Assembly (NCBI RefSeq): GCF_007860095.1
Contig: NZ_SJPT01000001.1
Location: 1,006,212 to 1,070,211, forward strand
Reading direction: 5' to 3'
From: Novipirellula galeiformis
GTDB lineage: Bacteria; Planctomycetota; Planctomycetia; Pirellulales; Pirellulaceae
Length of the DNA stretch: 64,000 nt
Part shown: positions 26,678-35,399 of the stretch, one piece after another
Layout of the letters: every line of letters begins with the position of its first letter
Numbering within the stretch: position 1 is the first letter of the stretch
The notes under the pieces: generated by a model
What the model was told of the DNA's origin: nothing
What the model saw: only the letters and a program-made list of their open reading frames with translations
The model's database searches: none
Program-made: the position numbers and the translations under genes

Positions 26678-27667
26678 TTACTCCGAGAACAGTGCGTTGG
26701 CGAACGAGGCGGGGTCGAAGGGGGCGATGTCCTCAACGCCTTCGCCGAGTCCGACAAATTTCACCGGCAATTGAAACTGTTCGCGAATGGGCAGCACGAC
26801 GCCCCCTTTGGCTGAACCATCGAGTTTCGCCAAGACGATGCCTGTGCATCCCGCCGCTTCACTAAATCCGCGTGCCTGGCTGATTGCGTTTTGCCCTGCG
26901 GTGGCATCCAGAACAAGTAGCACTTCGTGGGGGGCCCCCTCGATTTTCTTTTCCACCACGCGGCGAATCTTCTCGAGCTGCTGCATCAAATTGGTTTGCG
27001 TTTGCAGGCGTCCGGCTGTGTCGATGATCGCGATATCGGCACCCGTGGCGATCGCCTGCTCGACGCATTGGAACGCCACGCTGGCGGGATCCGCTTCGGG
27101 TTTGCCGGTGACGATGTCGCATCCAATGCGGCCCGCCCAAACGGTCAATTGTTCAACGGCGGCGGCGCGGAAAGTATCGCCCGCACCGAGCACGACTTTG
27201 TGTCCCGCTTGGTGCAGGTGATTGGCTAGTTTTCCGATCGAGGTGGTCTTGCCGCTGCCGTTGACGCCCACCACCAGGATGACAGTCGGGCCCGTATCGG
27301 CCAGGCGAAGTTCCGTCGATTCCTGCTGCAGCATCGTGCGGGTTTGTTCCGTGATCGTTTGCACGACCTCCTCAAAGTGGACGACACGGCCTCGCAAGCG
27401 AGTCGCCACATCGTCACGAATCGTTTCCGCAGGACCGATTCCCATGTCGGTTCGAATCAGCTTGGCAAACAATTCATTCAGCAAAGTGTCGTCGACGAGC
27501 CGTCCTTCACTTTTGAACAAGTCGCGAATATCGGTGTTCAGCGTGCGACGAGTTTTCTGCAGCCCGGCACGCATCTTCGAGAACAAACCGCCACCTGATT
27601 TCGGGGCAGCTTCCGTCGAGGAAACGCTATCGTCGGGGGGGGCCTTCTTAGTTCGCCAAAACGCCAT
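26678..27667 (-). CDS. ftsY: Signal recognition particle receptor FtsY
   Basis: 329 residues from the ATG at 27667 (MAFWRTKKAPPDD); earlier in-frame ATGs at 27676 and 27715 lie before the conserved part. It has a short basic N-terminus with no long acidic A domain. The N domain (LFSKMRAGLQKTRRTLNTDI) is followed by the GTPase G domain: G1 GVNGSGKTTSIGKLA, G2 GDTFRAAAVEQL, G3 DTAGRLQT, G4 AKLDGSAKGG (Ala where Thr is usual) and the closing GLGEGVEDIAPFDP. FtsY binds Ffh at the membrane and hands ribosome-nascent chains to the translocon. It is co-transcribed with miaE. Confidence 0.95.
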   Translation of the reverse strand: MAFWRTKKAPPDDSVSSTEAAPKSGGGLFSKMRAGLQKTRRTLNTDIRDLFKSEGRLVDDTLLNELFAKLIRTDMGIGPAETIRDDVATRLRGRVVHFEEVVQTITEQTRTMLQQESTELRLADTGPTVILVVGVNGSGKTTSIGKLANHLHQAGHKVVLGAGDTFRAAAVEQLTVWAGRIGCDIVTGKPEADPASVAFQCVEQAIATGADIAIIDTAGRLQTQTNLMQQLEKIRRVVEKKIEGAPHEVLLVLDATAGQNAISQARGFSEAAGCTGIVLAKLDGSAKGGVVLPIREQFQLPVKFVGLGEGVEDIAPFDPASFANALFSE

Positions 27668-28300
27668 CAGAAGCATCACTTGAATTCGGGGGGGGATGAA
27701 ATCACATGGGGGCAACCCATGGGGAGCACCGATTTTGCCCGAAAATCAACGCTTCGTATAGATCCAACTCAATGGACGCCTCACTCACCTGTTCGCGAAG
27801 CTTGTCTGAGGATATGCAAAATTACAGGCGAAAACGTCTGTTTGTCCATCGCGGCGAGCGAAGATGGGTGGGGGCTTCTTACTTCCATCGGACTGCAAAA
27901 AACGTCGCAGACCTACTAATCAATTTGATCTATACGTCTTTGCTAGGAGGAATACGGGGCCCAAGATGCAAGGTTCCCGCAACATGCATGATGAGTGGGG
28001 GGGCGGGGATCGACGAATGGAATTGATGAGATTCGTCTGTTTTGACCTACTCGATACGTTCGATATCTCCCTGTGAAGACGTAGCGTGGGCGTAGGAAAG
28101 TGGATCGCAATTGGAAGGCTGCTTTATGGCTTTCTTCTTGGCGGAAAATCGAACTCCTTCTAAATGACTTAGAAGAAGCGACTAGCGTGGCAACTTACCT
28201 GCACACTCCCTGGCGATTTGTGATCGTCAGGAAAATACACGTGGTGTCATTTGTAATGATACAGCCACCCTTTATGGATGTTGGGGAGTAGAAAGCGATT
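27668..28300. other. Long promoter/leader region upstream of the outer-membrane protein
   Basis: 633 bases between divergent ftsY and the beta-barrel gene. Small frames occur, but none has a family feature. There is a purine-rich aggagg at 27943-27948 without a usable long frame behind it, and a 7-bp inverted repeat cttctaa/ttagaag at 28157-28175. The length suggests a long untranslated leader or several promoters for an abundant outer-membrane protein; no element can be named. Confidence 0.45.
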
Positions 28301-29590
28301 ATGAAGATTAGCAAACTCGCTATGTTGGCCATGATGGTCTGCGGCGTTAATGCCGGAATTAGCTCAAACGTACGTGCAAACGAAATCGATTTGGTTTCGT
28401 ATTGTGCGGATAAAAACTGTGACTGTGGTGAACCCGTTTGTGGTTGCGAGCCGATCGCGCCCAGTTGCGATACAGGAAGCTGTGACAGCGGATGCGATTC
28501 GCTGGGTTGCGGCGTCGGATCGGAAGTCCGAAGCATTCTGGCCGGTGGCGATTGCTGCTTGGGCGACCCGTGGACGCTGTTCGGCGAAAGCAACGGTTGG
28601 TCCGCTGGCGGTTGGTTGCAATTGGGTTACCACAGCGACGCGCTGCCATTGTTCAATAGCCGCCCTGATGAACTACAACTGCATCAAGCGTGGTTGTATG
28701 CTGAAAAGGCAATCGATACCTCCGGCGGTTTTGATATCGGGGGTCGCATTGACTATCTCTACGGTACCGACTCGCAAGACACGCAAGCGTTCGGTATCAA
28801 CAATGATCATTGGGACAACGGTTGGGACCGCGGATCGGATTACGGTCACGCGATGCCTCAGTTGTACATGGAAGCCGGTTACGGCGATCTGTCGGTCAAG
28901 GTCGGTCACTTCTACACCATCATCGGTCACGAAGTGGTTCAAGCGACTGGCAACTTCTTCTACAGCCACTCGTACACGATGTACCACAGCGAGCCATTCA
29001 CGCACACCGGTGCTTTGGCAACCTACAACGTGAACGACAACGTTACCGCCTACGGTGGATACGTGATGGGGTGGAATAGCGGTTTCGAAGACAACGGCGA
29101 CGCATTCCTCGGTGGATTGTCGGTTGATTTGACCGAAGATTTGACCGTGACTTATGCGACCACCGGAGGCGTTTTCGCCAACAACCTAGCCGCATACGAG
29201 CGGGGCTACATGCACTCGATCGTTGCCGACTTGGCTCTGTCGGATAAGCTTCAGTACATCTTCCAAAGCGACGTGCTTGATACCGAAGATCGCGCCGGAG
29301 CTACCGCTCGTGAAAGCTTCGACATCAACCAATACTTGATCTACAAGGTCAATGATTGCTGGTCCTACGGTACTCGTTTCGAGTGGTACGATGCGAAGTC
29401 GGGACTCCTGGCTGGCAACAAGGCCGACGTTTACGCCTTAACCGCAGGGGTGAACTACAAGCCACACTCCAACGTCACGATTCGTCCGGAACTTCGTTAC
29501 GATTGGGTTGAAGGAAATCCAGCGGGGATCCTCGAGAACAACGACGACGATCAATGGACCTTCGGAATTGACTCGGTCTTCACATTCTAA
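28301..29590 (+). CDS. Outer-membrane beta-barrel (BBP2-like porin) with Cys-rich N-terminus
   Basis: 429 residues. The signal peptide (MKISKLAMLAMMVCGVNAG) is cut near RA-NE. A Cys-rich stretch follows with eleven Cys between residues 35 and 86 (for example CDCGEPVCGCEP and CDSGCDSLGCG). The rest is alternating amphipathic strands rich in Tyr, Trp and Gly (GWLQLGYHSDALPLF, LHQAWLYAEKAID, QLYMEAGYGDLSVKVGHFY, DQWTFGIDSVFTF), and the protein ends in Phe, the signal recognised by BamA-type machinery. It resembles the planctomycete putative beta-barrel porin-2 family. Its use of common, translation-friendly codons, long leader and strong terminator fit high expression. The Cys cluster may cross-link the protein to the envelope; that is inference. 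Confidence 0.88.
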   Translation: MKISKLAMLAMMVCGVNAGISSNVRANEIDLVSYCADKNCDCGEPVCGCEPIAPSCDTGSCDSGCDSLGCGVGSEVRSILAGGDCCLGDPWTLFGESNGWSAGGWLQLGYHSDALPLFNSRPDELQLHQAWLYAEKAIDTSGGFDIGGRIDYLYGTDSQDTQAFGINNDHWDNGWDRGSDYGHAMPQLYMEAGYGDLSVKVGHFYTIIGHEVVQATGNFFYSHSYTMYHSEPFTHTGALATYNVNDNVTAYGGYVMGWNSGFEDNGDAFLGGLSVDLTEDLTVTYATTGGVFANNLAAYERGYMHSIVADLALSDKLQYIFQSDVLDTEDRAGATARESFDINQYLIYKVNDCWSYGTRFEWYDAKSGLLAGNKADVYALTAGVNYKPHSNVTIRPELRYDWVEGNPAGILENNDDDQWTFGIDSVFTF

Positions 29591-29641
29591 GCTTCGTGTC
29601 AACGAGCAACGAATCGTGTAAACGAATCGCAGATTGAAAAT

Positions 29642-29680
29642 AACCCGGTCACCTTGAAAGAGGTGGCCGGGTTTTATTTT
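29642..29680 (+). terminator. Intrinsic terminator of the beta-barrel gene
   Basis: The stem aacccggtcacct pairs with aggtggccgggtt (one mismatch) and is followed by a T-rich tail (ttttattttt), about 50 bases past the stop codon. Confidence 0.88.
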
Positions 29681-29692
29681 TAGCCGCGCGTG

Positions 29693-29944
29693 TCAGCTCG
29701 ACTTGTTTTTGCGGTACTCGGAACGCTGCTGCGAGTATTTCGCGGGGTCGGGCAGGTCTACGGTTTCCGGATTGGCTTCGTCCATCAGCTTTCGCAAAAA
29801 TGGGCGACACCAACCGCATCCTGTACCAGCGCCAAAACATTCCGACAACTGGCTCGCTCGCTTTGGTTTCTGAACACGAATGAATTGCACGACCTTGCGG
29901 CGTGTGACGTGAAAGCACAAGCAGAGCTCGTCATCATCCTGCAC
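29693..29944 (-). CDS. Bfd-like [2Fe-2S] ferredoxin
   Basis: 83 residues starting at GTG 29944. The start lies inside the end of the upstream peptidase gene (11-base overlap) but has an excellent aaggag site 6 bases before it. The cluster ligands are arranged as in bacterioferritin-associated ferredoxin: C8-L-C10 (LCLCFHVTRRKVVQFI) and C43-GW-C46 (GAGTGCGWCRPFLRKLM). BFD-type domains pass electrons to bacterioferritin for iron release, or serve as cluster domains in larger enzymes; here it is stand-alone with a Lys/Arg-rich tail. No bacterioferritin gene is adjacent. Overlap with the peptidase implies translational coupling. Confidence 0.9.
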   Translation of the reverse strand: MQDDDELCLCFHVTRRKVVQFIRVQKPKRASQLSECFGAGTGCGWCRPFLRKLMDEANPETVDLPDPAKYSQQRSEYRKNKSS

Positions 29945-31112
29945 GTCCGGCTCCTTCGGTGATCAGCCATGTTGCCATCCGGCAGGCGTCGAGGTATTCG
30001 GCGATCTCTAAACGTTCGTTGATCGTATGGATCTTTTGCTGGCCACACCCCAGCGTGACCGCTTGGATTCCGTGCAGGAACAACCAATTTGCATCGAGCC
30101 CGCCGTTGGCGACTTCGCAATACGGCGTGCGTCCGACCTTTTCAATCGCGTCCTTGGCGGCTTGGATCGAAGGATGATCTTCGCCCAACCGGAATGCCTC
30201 GTAATCGACCTGCGTTTCAAATTCGATTTGTCCGCAGACGCCCGAATCGGTGCAGACGCTTTCAGCAGCCGCAAGGAACGCTTGGCGAATCTCGGTGACA
30301 ATTCGCGTACGCATCTCGGCGTCATGACTTCGCGCTTCGGCACGCAGCGTCACCCGCGGCGTGATCACATTGGTCGCATCGCCGCCCTGGATGATACCGA
30401 CATTGGCGGTCCCCCTCTGGCCATCCTTTTCGATCTTGCCGAGCCAACCTCGTTGATCTAAGTCGGCGATGGCTTTGGATGCCATCACGATTGCGCTGGC
30501 ACCCTGCTCGGGCGCCACCCCCGCGTGGGCTGGCGTCCCCAGGATTTGAATCGTCATCCGCTCGCCACCCACCGCACCGATCGTCACCTTTTCCGGAGCG
30601 CCTCCATCAAAGTTGAAGGCTCGTTGAACGTTGCCAACGAACGAGACATCGAGATTTCGAGCACCGTGCAAGCCGATCTCTTCTTGAACAAAGAAACCGA
30701 TCACTGCAGGCGGGAAGTGCTCGTCGCCGAGCTTCAATCGCTCCAGAGCGGCCGTTAAGATTGCCGCACATCCCGCTCGATCATCCGCTCCGAGTCCGGT
30801 CGCAGCGGCGCTATGTACGTGTTCGCCTTCGACCACCGGTTGGCTGCCGACGCAAATCGGTACCGTATCCATGTGGGCGGACAACAACGTGGTCGGCCCC
30901 GAGCCGTTCCCGGGCAATGTCACGATCAAATTGCCACAATTTCCTTTGAGCTGGGTTCGCGTTTCGGCACCATCGAACTGAATCTGGGCCTCGGGGACTC
31001 CGGCCGCTTTGAAGATTGCGACGAGATGCTCGGCAACGCCCCGCTCGTCACCACTTCGCCCAGGAATTGCGGCGAGTTCGAGGAATCGTTGGAGTGTCGT
31101 GTCGGCGTCCAT
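29934..31112 (-). CDS. M20 family metallopeptidase (peptidase T-like)
   Basis: 392 residues from the ATG at 31112 (MDADTTLQRFLELAAIPGRS), the usual opening of this family; the longer frame to 31178 is not needed. The co-catalytic zinc site is visible: His in LLSAHMDTVPI, Asp in ATGLGADDRAGCAA, the Glu pair in FFVQEEIGLHGARN, Asp in FNFDGGAPEK and His near the end in CGQQKIHTINERLEI. The dimerisation domain has GTPAHAGVAPEQGASAIVMA. M20 peptidases of the peptidase T/PepT2 type remove N-terminal residues from short peptides in the cytoplasm. Its end overlaps the Bfd-like gene. Confidence 0.9.
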   Translation of the reverse strand: MDADTTLQRFLELAAIPGRSGDERGVAEHLVAIFKAAGVPEAQIQFDGAETRTQLKGNCGNLIVTLPGNGSGPTTLLSAHMDTVPICVGSQPVVEGEHVHSAAATGLGADDRAGCAAILTAALERLKLGDEHFPPAVIGFFVQEEIGLHGARNLDVSFVGNVQRAFNFDGGAPEKVTIGAVGGERMTIQILGTPAHAGVAPEQGASAIVMASKAIADLDQRGWLGKIEKDGQRGTANVGIIQGGDATNVITPRVTLRAEARSHDAEMRTRIVTEIRQAFLAAAESVCTDSGVCGQIEFETQVDYEAFRLGEDHPSIQAAKDAIEKVGRTPYCEVANGGLDANWLFLHGIQAVTLGCGQQKIHTINERLEIAEYLDACRMATWLITEGAGRAG

Positions 31113-31277
31113 GTGGGGGTTCCGTGTGGGGTGTTCAAAATGACATGCGAACCAGCGATTGATTTCTGGTTGGTTCAATTTAGCAATAAAGGGGGGCTAA
31201 TGGCAGAAGAGACCTTTTTCGTTTGCCCTCTTCAGCGAGAATCCTTGCGTTAGAATAAGATTTGACGCAGGCTACGC

Positions 31278-32426
31278 TTGTCCGTTCCTGTAACCTCCTT
31301 TTACTGCTGGTGTCGACCTTTGGATCTTCCCGTCATCCCGTCCGCTTCGGTTCCTGATTCCGCCGCCTCCCACTCGGCTGGCGAAGCGGATGCACGCATC
31401 CACCTGCTTGATTGGGATGTTGAGCAATTGCGGACGTGGCTCGTCGAGCAAGGGCATCAAGGGTTCCGTGCAAAACAAATCTGGAATTGGATTTACCAGC
31501 GTCGGGCGTCCACGTTCGCCGAAATGACCGATCTATCAAAAAAGCTCCGCGAGCAGCTTGAGCAAACCTATGTGATCTTTCGTGCTCGCGAAGTCGAAGC
31601 GGTTTGTTCGTCCGATGGGACCGACAAACTGCTCGTGCACTTGAGCGGTGGCGGAGAAGTTGAATGCGTTCTGTTGCGAGATGGCAGCCGGCGGAGCATT
31701 TGTGTGAGCAGCCAAGTGGGGTGTGCGATGGGATGCGTCTTTTGTGCCAGCGGACTTGACGGGGTCGATCGTAATCTGACAAGCGGCGAAATCCTCGAAC
31801 AGATGCTGCGGCTACAATCACGACTTCATCCCGACGAGCGACTCAGTCACATCGTCATGATGGGAATGGGCGAGCCGTTGGCAAATCTTGGCCAAGTTTT
31901 GCCCGCGCTCGAGCGAGCGCGAAGTCCTGAAGGGCTGGGGATCAGCCCGCGACGAATCACGATCAGCACCGTGGGACTTCCTCCGGCGATCGATCGCCTC
32001 TCCAAACACGGAGTCCCCTACAACCTAGCGGTCAGTCTGCATGCTCCCAACAACGAACTGAGAACTCAGCTCGTGCCTGTCAATGAGAAAATCGGGATCA
32101 AAGCGGTACTCGACGCGGCGGATCGATACTACGAAGCCAATGGACGCCGATTGACCTTCGAGTATGTCTTGCTCGGTGGCTTGAATGACTCTGACGAATG
32201 CGCCCGACAACTGCTGGGAATTCTTCGCCGACGTAACGTGATGTTGAACGTGATTCCCTACAACCCGGTTGCCGGATTGCCGTACGTGACTCCGAGTGCC
32301 AAGGCGATTGCCGATTTCAAAGGCATTTTGATCTCTGGAGGTGTGAACGTCATGTTTCGACAACGCAAAGGTAGCGAGATTGATGCCGCCTGTGGCCAAT
32401 TGCGTCGCAACCGCCAATCGGTCTGA
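31278..32426 (+). CDS. rlmN: Dual-specificity 23S rRNA/tRNA adenine-C2 methyltransferase
   Basis: Up to 382 residues. No ATG precedes the conserved part, so the start is a TTG at 31278 or 31320; neither has a clear ribosome binding site. The N-terminal domain has LRTWLVEQGHQGFRAKQIWN. The radical SAM cluster motif is C-AMG-C-VF-C in SSQVGCAMGCVFCASG. The SAM-binding MMGMGEPLANL, the STVGLPPAI motif and the C-terminal catalytic Cys in GSEIDAACGQL complete the family. RlmN methylates C2 of A2503 in 23S rRNA and A37 of some tRNAs. Length and motifs are standard. Confidence 0.94.
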   Translation: MSVPVTSFYCWCRPLDLPVIPSASVPDSAASHSAGEADARIHLLDWDVEQLRTWLVEQGHQGFRAKQIWNWIYQRRASTFAEMTDLSKKLREQLEQTYVIFRAREVEAVCSSDGTDKLLVHLSGGGEVECVLLRDGSRRSICVSSQVGCAMGCVFCASGLDGVDRNLTSGEILEQMLRLQSRLHPDERLSHIVMMGMGEPLANLGQVLPALERARSPEGLGISPRRITISTVGLPPAIDRLSKHGVPYNLAVSLHAPNNELRTQLVPVNEKIGIKAVLDAADRYYEANGRRLTFEYVLLGGLNDSDECARQLLGILRRRNVMLNVIPYNPVAGLPYVTPSAKAIADFKGILISGGVNVMFRQRKGSEIDAACGQLRRNRQSV

Positions 32427-32745
32427 TCTGAATCGCAACCCCTTGCACTACCCTCCCGACGAAGTCGGGCGGGGCGAAAACCGAGCCTTCAGCGAGATTT
32501 TCGGAGAGCGCCGGTCATGCCATTGCGTTGGCAACGAGCCCCGTTGGCGTGCATAACCGTCCTATCCGGTACGTGTTGCCGAGATGCATCCCCGCACGCG
32601 GACTAGTCGACATTATTTTATCGGCATTTCTTTCATCGTATGCAAAACTTTGATAACAAAGCTTTGCATGGGATCGTCAGCGCGGGGGCGGTGGTGATTG
32701 GTAAACGCAAAGCTATCCAATATCCCACCTAACGAGCCGTCTGCT
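32427..32745. other. Intergenic region with an inverted repeat
   Basis: 319 bases between rlmN and a small secreted protein. The arms atgcaaaactttg (32640-32652) and caaagctttgcat (32657-32669) pair over 13 positions with one mismatch around a 4-base ataa loop, 77 bases upstream of the next start codon. There is no T-tract; it may be an operator or leader hairpin. No gene seen. Confidence 0.5.
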
Positions 32746-33033
32746 ATGAAACGTATTGCCGCTTTCTTGTTTGTCGTTGTCGCTGCGAACACACCTGTTT
32801 CCGCACGCAACCCATTCCAGTTGTTCCGATCGTCGACTCCTTCGCGACCTGCTCAACCCGCCCACTCACAACGTTCGGTAACCGAAAATCCGCTCAGCAT
32901 GAGTGACGAACAGTTAGAGAAAACCTACGGGCCAAGCATTCTGGTGCGTGAGCTTCAAGTCGCTGAGGAAGCAAGCACGGCCAAAGCAAACACGGCGAAT
33001 CGATTTGTAACTCAACCCGCAGGCGATCAATAG
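32746..33033 (+). CDS. Small secreted protein of unknown function
   Basis: 95 residues from ATG 32746 (MKRIAAFLFVVVAANTPVSA), giving a clear signal peptide cut before RNPF. The mature protein is short, Ser/Pro-rich (FQLFRSSTPSRPAQPAHSQR), with an acidic helix (MSDEQLEKTYGPSILVRELQ). The frame can extend to 32698, but this spoils the signal. The next gene, also small and secreted, starts 46 bases downstream, so they are probably co-transcribed. No family recognised. Confidence 0.7.
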   Translation: MKRIAAFLFVVVAANTPVSARNPFQLFRSSTPSRPAQPAHSQRSVTENPLSMSDEQLEKTYGPSILVRELQVAEEASTAKANTANRFVTQPAGDQ

Positions 33034-33079
33034 TGGACCGTTGAGTCGGTAGCTCCCTCTAGAAGCAAGGCGACCTGAG

Positions 33080-33769
33080 ATGAACAAGAAGCACTTGATC
33101 GCGATCGTACTGGTTTGTTCGTCGCTGAATGTTGTCAACGCACAAGACCATACGCATCGGCGTCGAGGTGCGATCCTCGGCGGACTTGCCGGGGCCGCGA
33201 TCGGCGCTGCGATTGGCGATAAGGGAAACAATGAAACTACCGGTGCGTTGATCGGGGGCGCCGTCGGCGCGATTGCCGGTGGCACGATCGGTAACGCTAA
33301 GGATGCACGGATCGAGCACAACCGAATCGATCACTCTGCTCCGCCCCAACACGTTCATTCATACCCTCGGTACACGCCGTCGGTCGATCCACATTCGGGC
33401 TATCCGCAGTACCGGTCAACGTCGCCGCATCACGTGCACCGCAGTGCGATGCCAGCACCGCCGCCAACGATCTATCAAAGTCGCCCCAATTGGCAAGCGG
33501 AATCACAGTACGTTGGCCCGCTGTCGCCATTGGACGTCGTCTCGATGAAACGCCGCGGAGTCTCGGACGTCGCGGTAGTCAAGCATCTGCAAACGTATGG
33601 CATTGTGATGCCGTTGAGCGTGCGGGACATCATTGGGATGCACGACCAAGGGGTTTCTGAATTTGTCATCGATGCCATGCAAGTTGCACCGGTGATGCAG
33701 CCCACACCGAGCTCGCCCATATTGAGCTCTCCCACGCTGAGCTCGCCCACACTTCACGGCCCTTCGTAA
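33080..33769 (+). CDS. Secreted glycine-zipper protein
   Basis: 229 residues with a signal peptide (MNKKHLIAIVLVCSSLNVVN). Residues about 29-73 are glycine-zipper repeats (GAILGGLAGAAIGAAIGDKG, GALIGGAVGAIAGGTIG) of the type found in outer-membrane or envelope-associated small proteins. A His/Pro/Tyr-rich linker follows, then a conserved-looking segment (LSPLDVVSMKRRGVSDVAVV, LSVRDIIGMHDQGVSEFVID) with an internal duplication of about 35 residues. The C-terminus ends in three copies of a five-residue SSPxL repeat encoded by a 15-bp tandem repeat. A purine-rich stretch precedes the start, including cctgag. Function unknown; an envelope role is likely. Confidence 0.78.
   Translation: MNKKHLIAIVLVCSSLNVVNAQDHTHRRRGAILGGLAGAAIGAAIGDKGNNETTGALIGGAVGAIAGGTIGNAKDARIEHNRIDHSAPPQHVHSYPRYTPSVDPHSGYPQYRSTSPHHVHRSAMPAPPPTIYQSRPNWQAESQYVGPLSPLDVVSMKRRGVSDVAVVKHLQTYGIVMPLSVRDIIGMHDQGVSEFVIDAMQVAPVMQPTPSSPILSSPTLSSPTLHGPS
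33709..33753 (+). repeat. Three 15-bp tandem repeats inside a gene's 3' end
   Basis: The copies are at 33709-33723, 33724-33738 and 33739-33753 (consensus gagctcgcccacact), in frame, encoding the SSPxL repeats at the C-terminus of the glycine-zipper protein, 13 bases before its stop codon. Confidence 0.85.
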
Positions 33770-33820
33770 CCGACGGGGGACACTCTCGCCCTTTGCGCGA
33801 GAAGTAGGGTGGCGTCAGAT

Positions 33821-34501
33821 TCACGTCTCGTTGCCCGTCACCAACCGTGACGGCAAATGGCTCGCCGAATTCAGCCAATGCAGTTTCCACCCGTGGCCGT
33901 CGTAGTCCACCTTGGTGATGCCGGTATTGATGAGCGAGCCAATTTTTTCAACGTTGGTCACATTGGCAAGCATCTTCGTTAACAGACATCGTTTGAAGTC
34001 GGCGTGAATGACCGCGACGATTGTCTTGCCGCTTGATCCGAATGACTCAATCAGTCGCTCGGTGACGACGCCCGCTCGTGCGTTCGCTTGGTCATCGGTT
34101 TCTCGTGTGTTCCCCGCCCACCAGCCTGCGTCGGTGATCGATTCGTCAATGATGCAGTCGTGGGGAAGAGCGGAGAATTCCTTTTCAATACGGTCGCGTC
34201 CCATTCCGGGACCGCCTTCGGTAGCAGCGGGGCCGTGGCCACGGAAACAGCCTCCGCGTTCAAAGACATTGTGCCACACGTGAACGCGTTGCGGCGATTG
34301 GTCAACAATGAAGCGAGTGGTTTGGATCGATCGGCGAAACGGGCTGGTGATCAACGTGTCGATCCTGAGCGTGCTCGTCCACTTGGCTAGGTATTCCGAT
34401 TGCAAGCGGCCACGCGCGGTGATCGCAGGATCCTCGATCCGTTGATAAGGCGGCATGGCATTGTTTTCACTTTCCGCGTGTCGAATCAGGTAAAGTTGCA
34501 T
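33821..34501 (-). CDS. Histidine phosphatase family protein
   Basis: 226 residues. The catalytic RHG-type motif is LIRHAESENN with His8. LITSPFRRSIQTTRF carries the conserved Arg, and the second catalytic His is in VAVIHADFKRCLL. This is the branch 1 fold shared by cofactor-dependent phosphoglycerate mutases and broad phosphatases; the insert with EGGPGMGRDRIEKEF and WWAGNTRETDDQ is typical of the small planctomycete and plant-like members. Substrate cannot be predicted. It is a single minus-strand gene, convergent with the glycine-zipper gene. Confidence 0.88.
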   Translation of the reverse strand: MQLYLIRHAESENNAMPPYQRIEDPAITARGRLQSEYLAKWTSTLRIDTLITSPFRRSIQTTRFIVDQSPQRVHVWHNVFERGGCFRGHGPAATEGGPGMGRDRIEKEFSALPHDCIIDESITDAGWWAGNTRETDDQANARAGVVTERLIESFGSSGKTIVAVIHADFKRCLLTKMLANVTNVEKIGSLINTGITKVDYDGHGWKLHWLNSASHLPSRLVTGNET

Positions 34502-34919
34502 CGTCGATCTAAATATCCGTTCGTACAGCCGAGTTTCCCCGGCGGCCCAGCCGCGGAATCACAGGCGTTTCGAATAAATGAAGAGGTGAACAACCGCAGC
34601 CATTCATGCCAATAAACCCAATCTTAGGGATCGCAAGCAATTTTGCGAGACGCCGCAGACCGCTTCCGCTGGCGTGACCCACGCTACGGCCGACGTGGGG
34701 CGTCGCCTTCGTTGCCACAATGTCCGCCCCTCGATCCCCTTTTTCGCTCCTGGGCACGCCGTCCTCACTGGTCATGCCGGTTTGCTTAGGCAAAGTGCTC
34801 GGTCTTGCGTTCTTGGCCCAGCAACATCGCTACGGCGACGATACGGGCCAACGAACGAAACCAGCTTCCGGCGGCGCGGTGACCTCTTTCGCTCCGTTTG
34901 TGCTCGAAGCACTATCGGG
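34502..34919. other. Intergenic region without a supported gene
   Basis: 418 bases. Overlapping frames on both strands have compositionally biased products and no family features. No hairpin with a T-tract and no repeat was noticed. Confidence 0.45.
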
Positions 34920-35399
34920 TCAGTGTCGCGACCGTGGTTGGCTAGCAACGCGGAGGCTTTCATAGCGGGCTAGCTTGAATTGTGCCAACGACCACGTCTT
35001 GGTGTCCTCACGGAGCGTGTGCCAAATCTCTGGAAAGCGGGCCGCATCGCTGGGGTCGGCACTCAACAACAACGAAACTTGGTGGCTCTGTTCTAGACGC
35101 CCAGGATGCATCCACGCGGCAAGCGTGGGCATCTGAGGGAGGCTTTCGATGAGACGAAATTGGTAGAGATTCAGAAGGGAAAGATGCTTGGAAGGGATCG
35201 TCAGGTCTTCGATAATCCACTTCGTTTGTCCCTGGATGTTCTCAGGTTTGATCGATACCGTGATGGGCTCATCATCAGGTCGATCCGATTCAATGACACG
35301 AACTTCCAAGCCGCCCGTTTTCGATCGTGAGCCGCCCACAAACGTCAGCGTCTGCGTCGACCTGCCGCTGGGCTTGTTCCGTGATATCCACAAAGCCAT
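34920..35399 (-). CDS. C-terminal part of a frameshifted secreted protein
   Basis: The frame is open for 159 codons and ends at TGA 34922-34920. From about 35345 down it looks clearly coding (TLTFVGGSRSKTGGLEVRVI, ITVSIKPENIQGQTKWIIED, HQVSLLLSADPSDAARFPEI, RFPEIWHTLREDTKTW). Upstream of that, the overlapping frame of the signal-peptide ORF looks coding instead (GHGFVDITEQAQRQVDADAD). The most economical reading is one secreted protein of about 250 residues whose frame shifts by one base near 35345. I see no classical slippery heptamer, so a mutation or sequencing error is likelier than programmed shifting. No family recognised. Confidence 0.6.
   Translation of the reverse strand: MALWISRNKPSGRSTQTLTFVGGSRSKTGGLEVRVIESDRPDDEPITVSIKPENIQGQTKWIIEDLTIPSKHLSLLNLYQFRLIESLPQMPTLAAWMHPGRLEQSHQVSLLLSADPSDAARFPEIWHTLREDTKTWSLAQFKLARYESLRVASQPRSRH

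Noticed and set aside
28100-28291. 63-codon frame upstream of the beta-barrel gene
   Set aside because: No family feature and no ribosome binding site; more likely part of the long leader.
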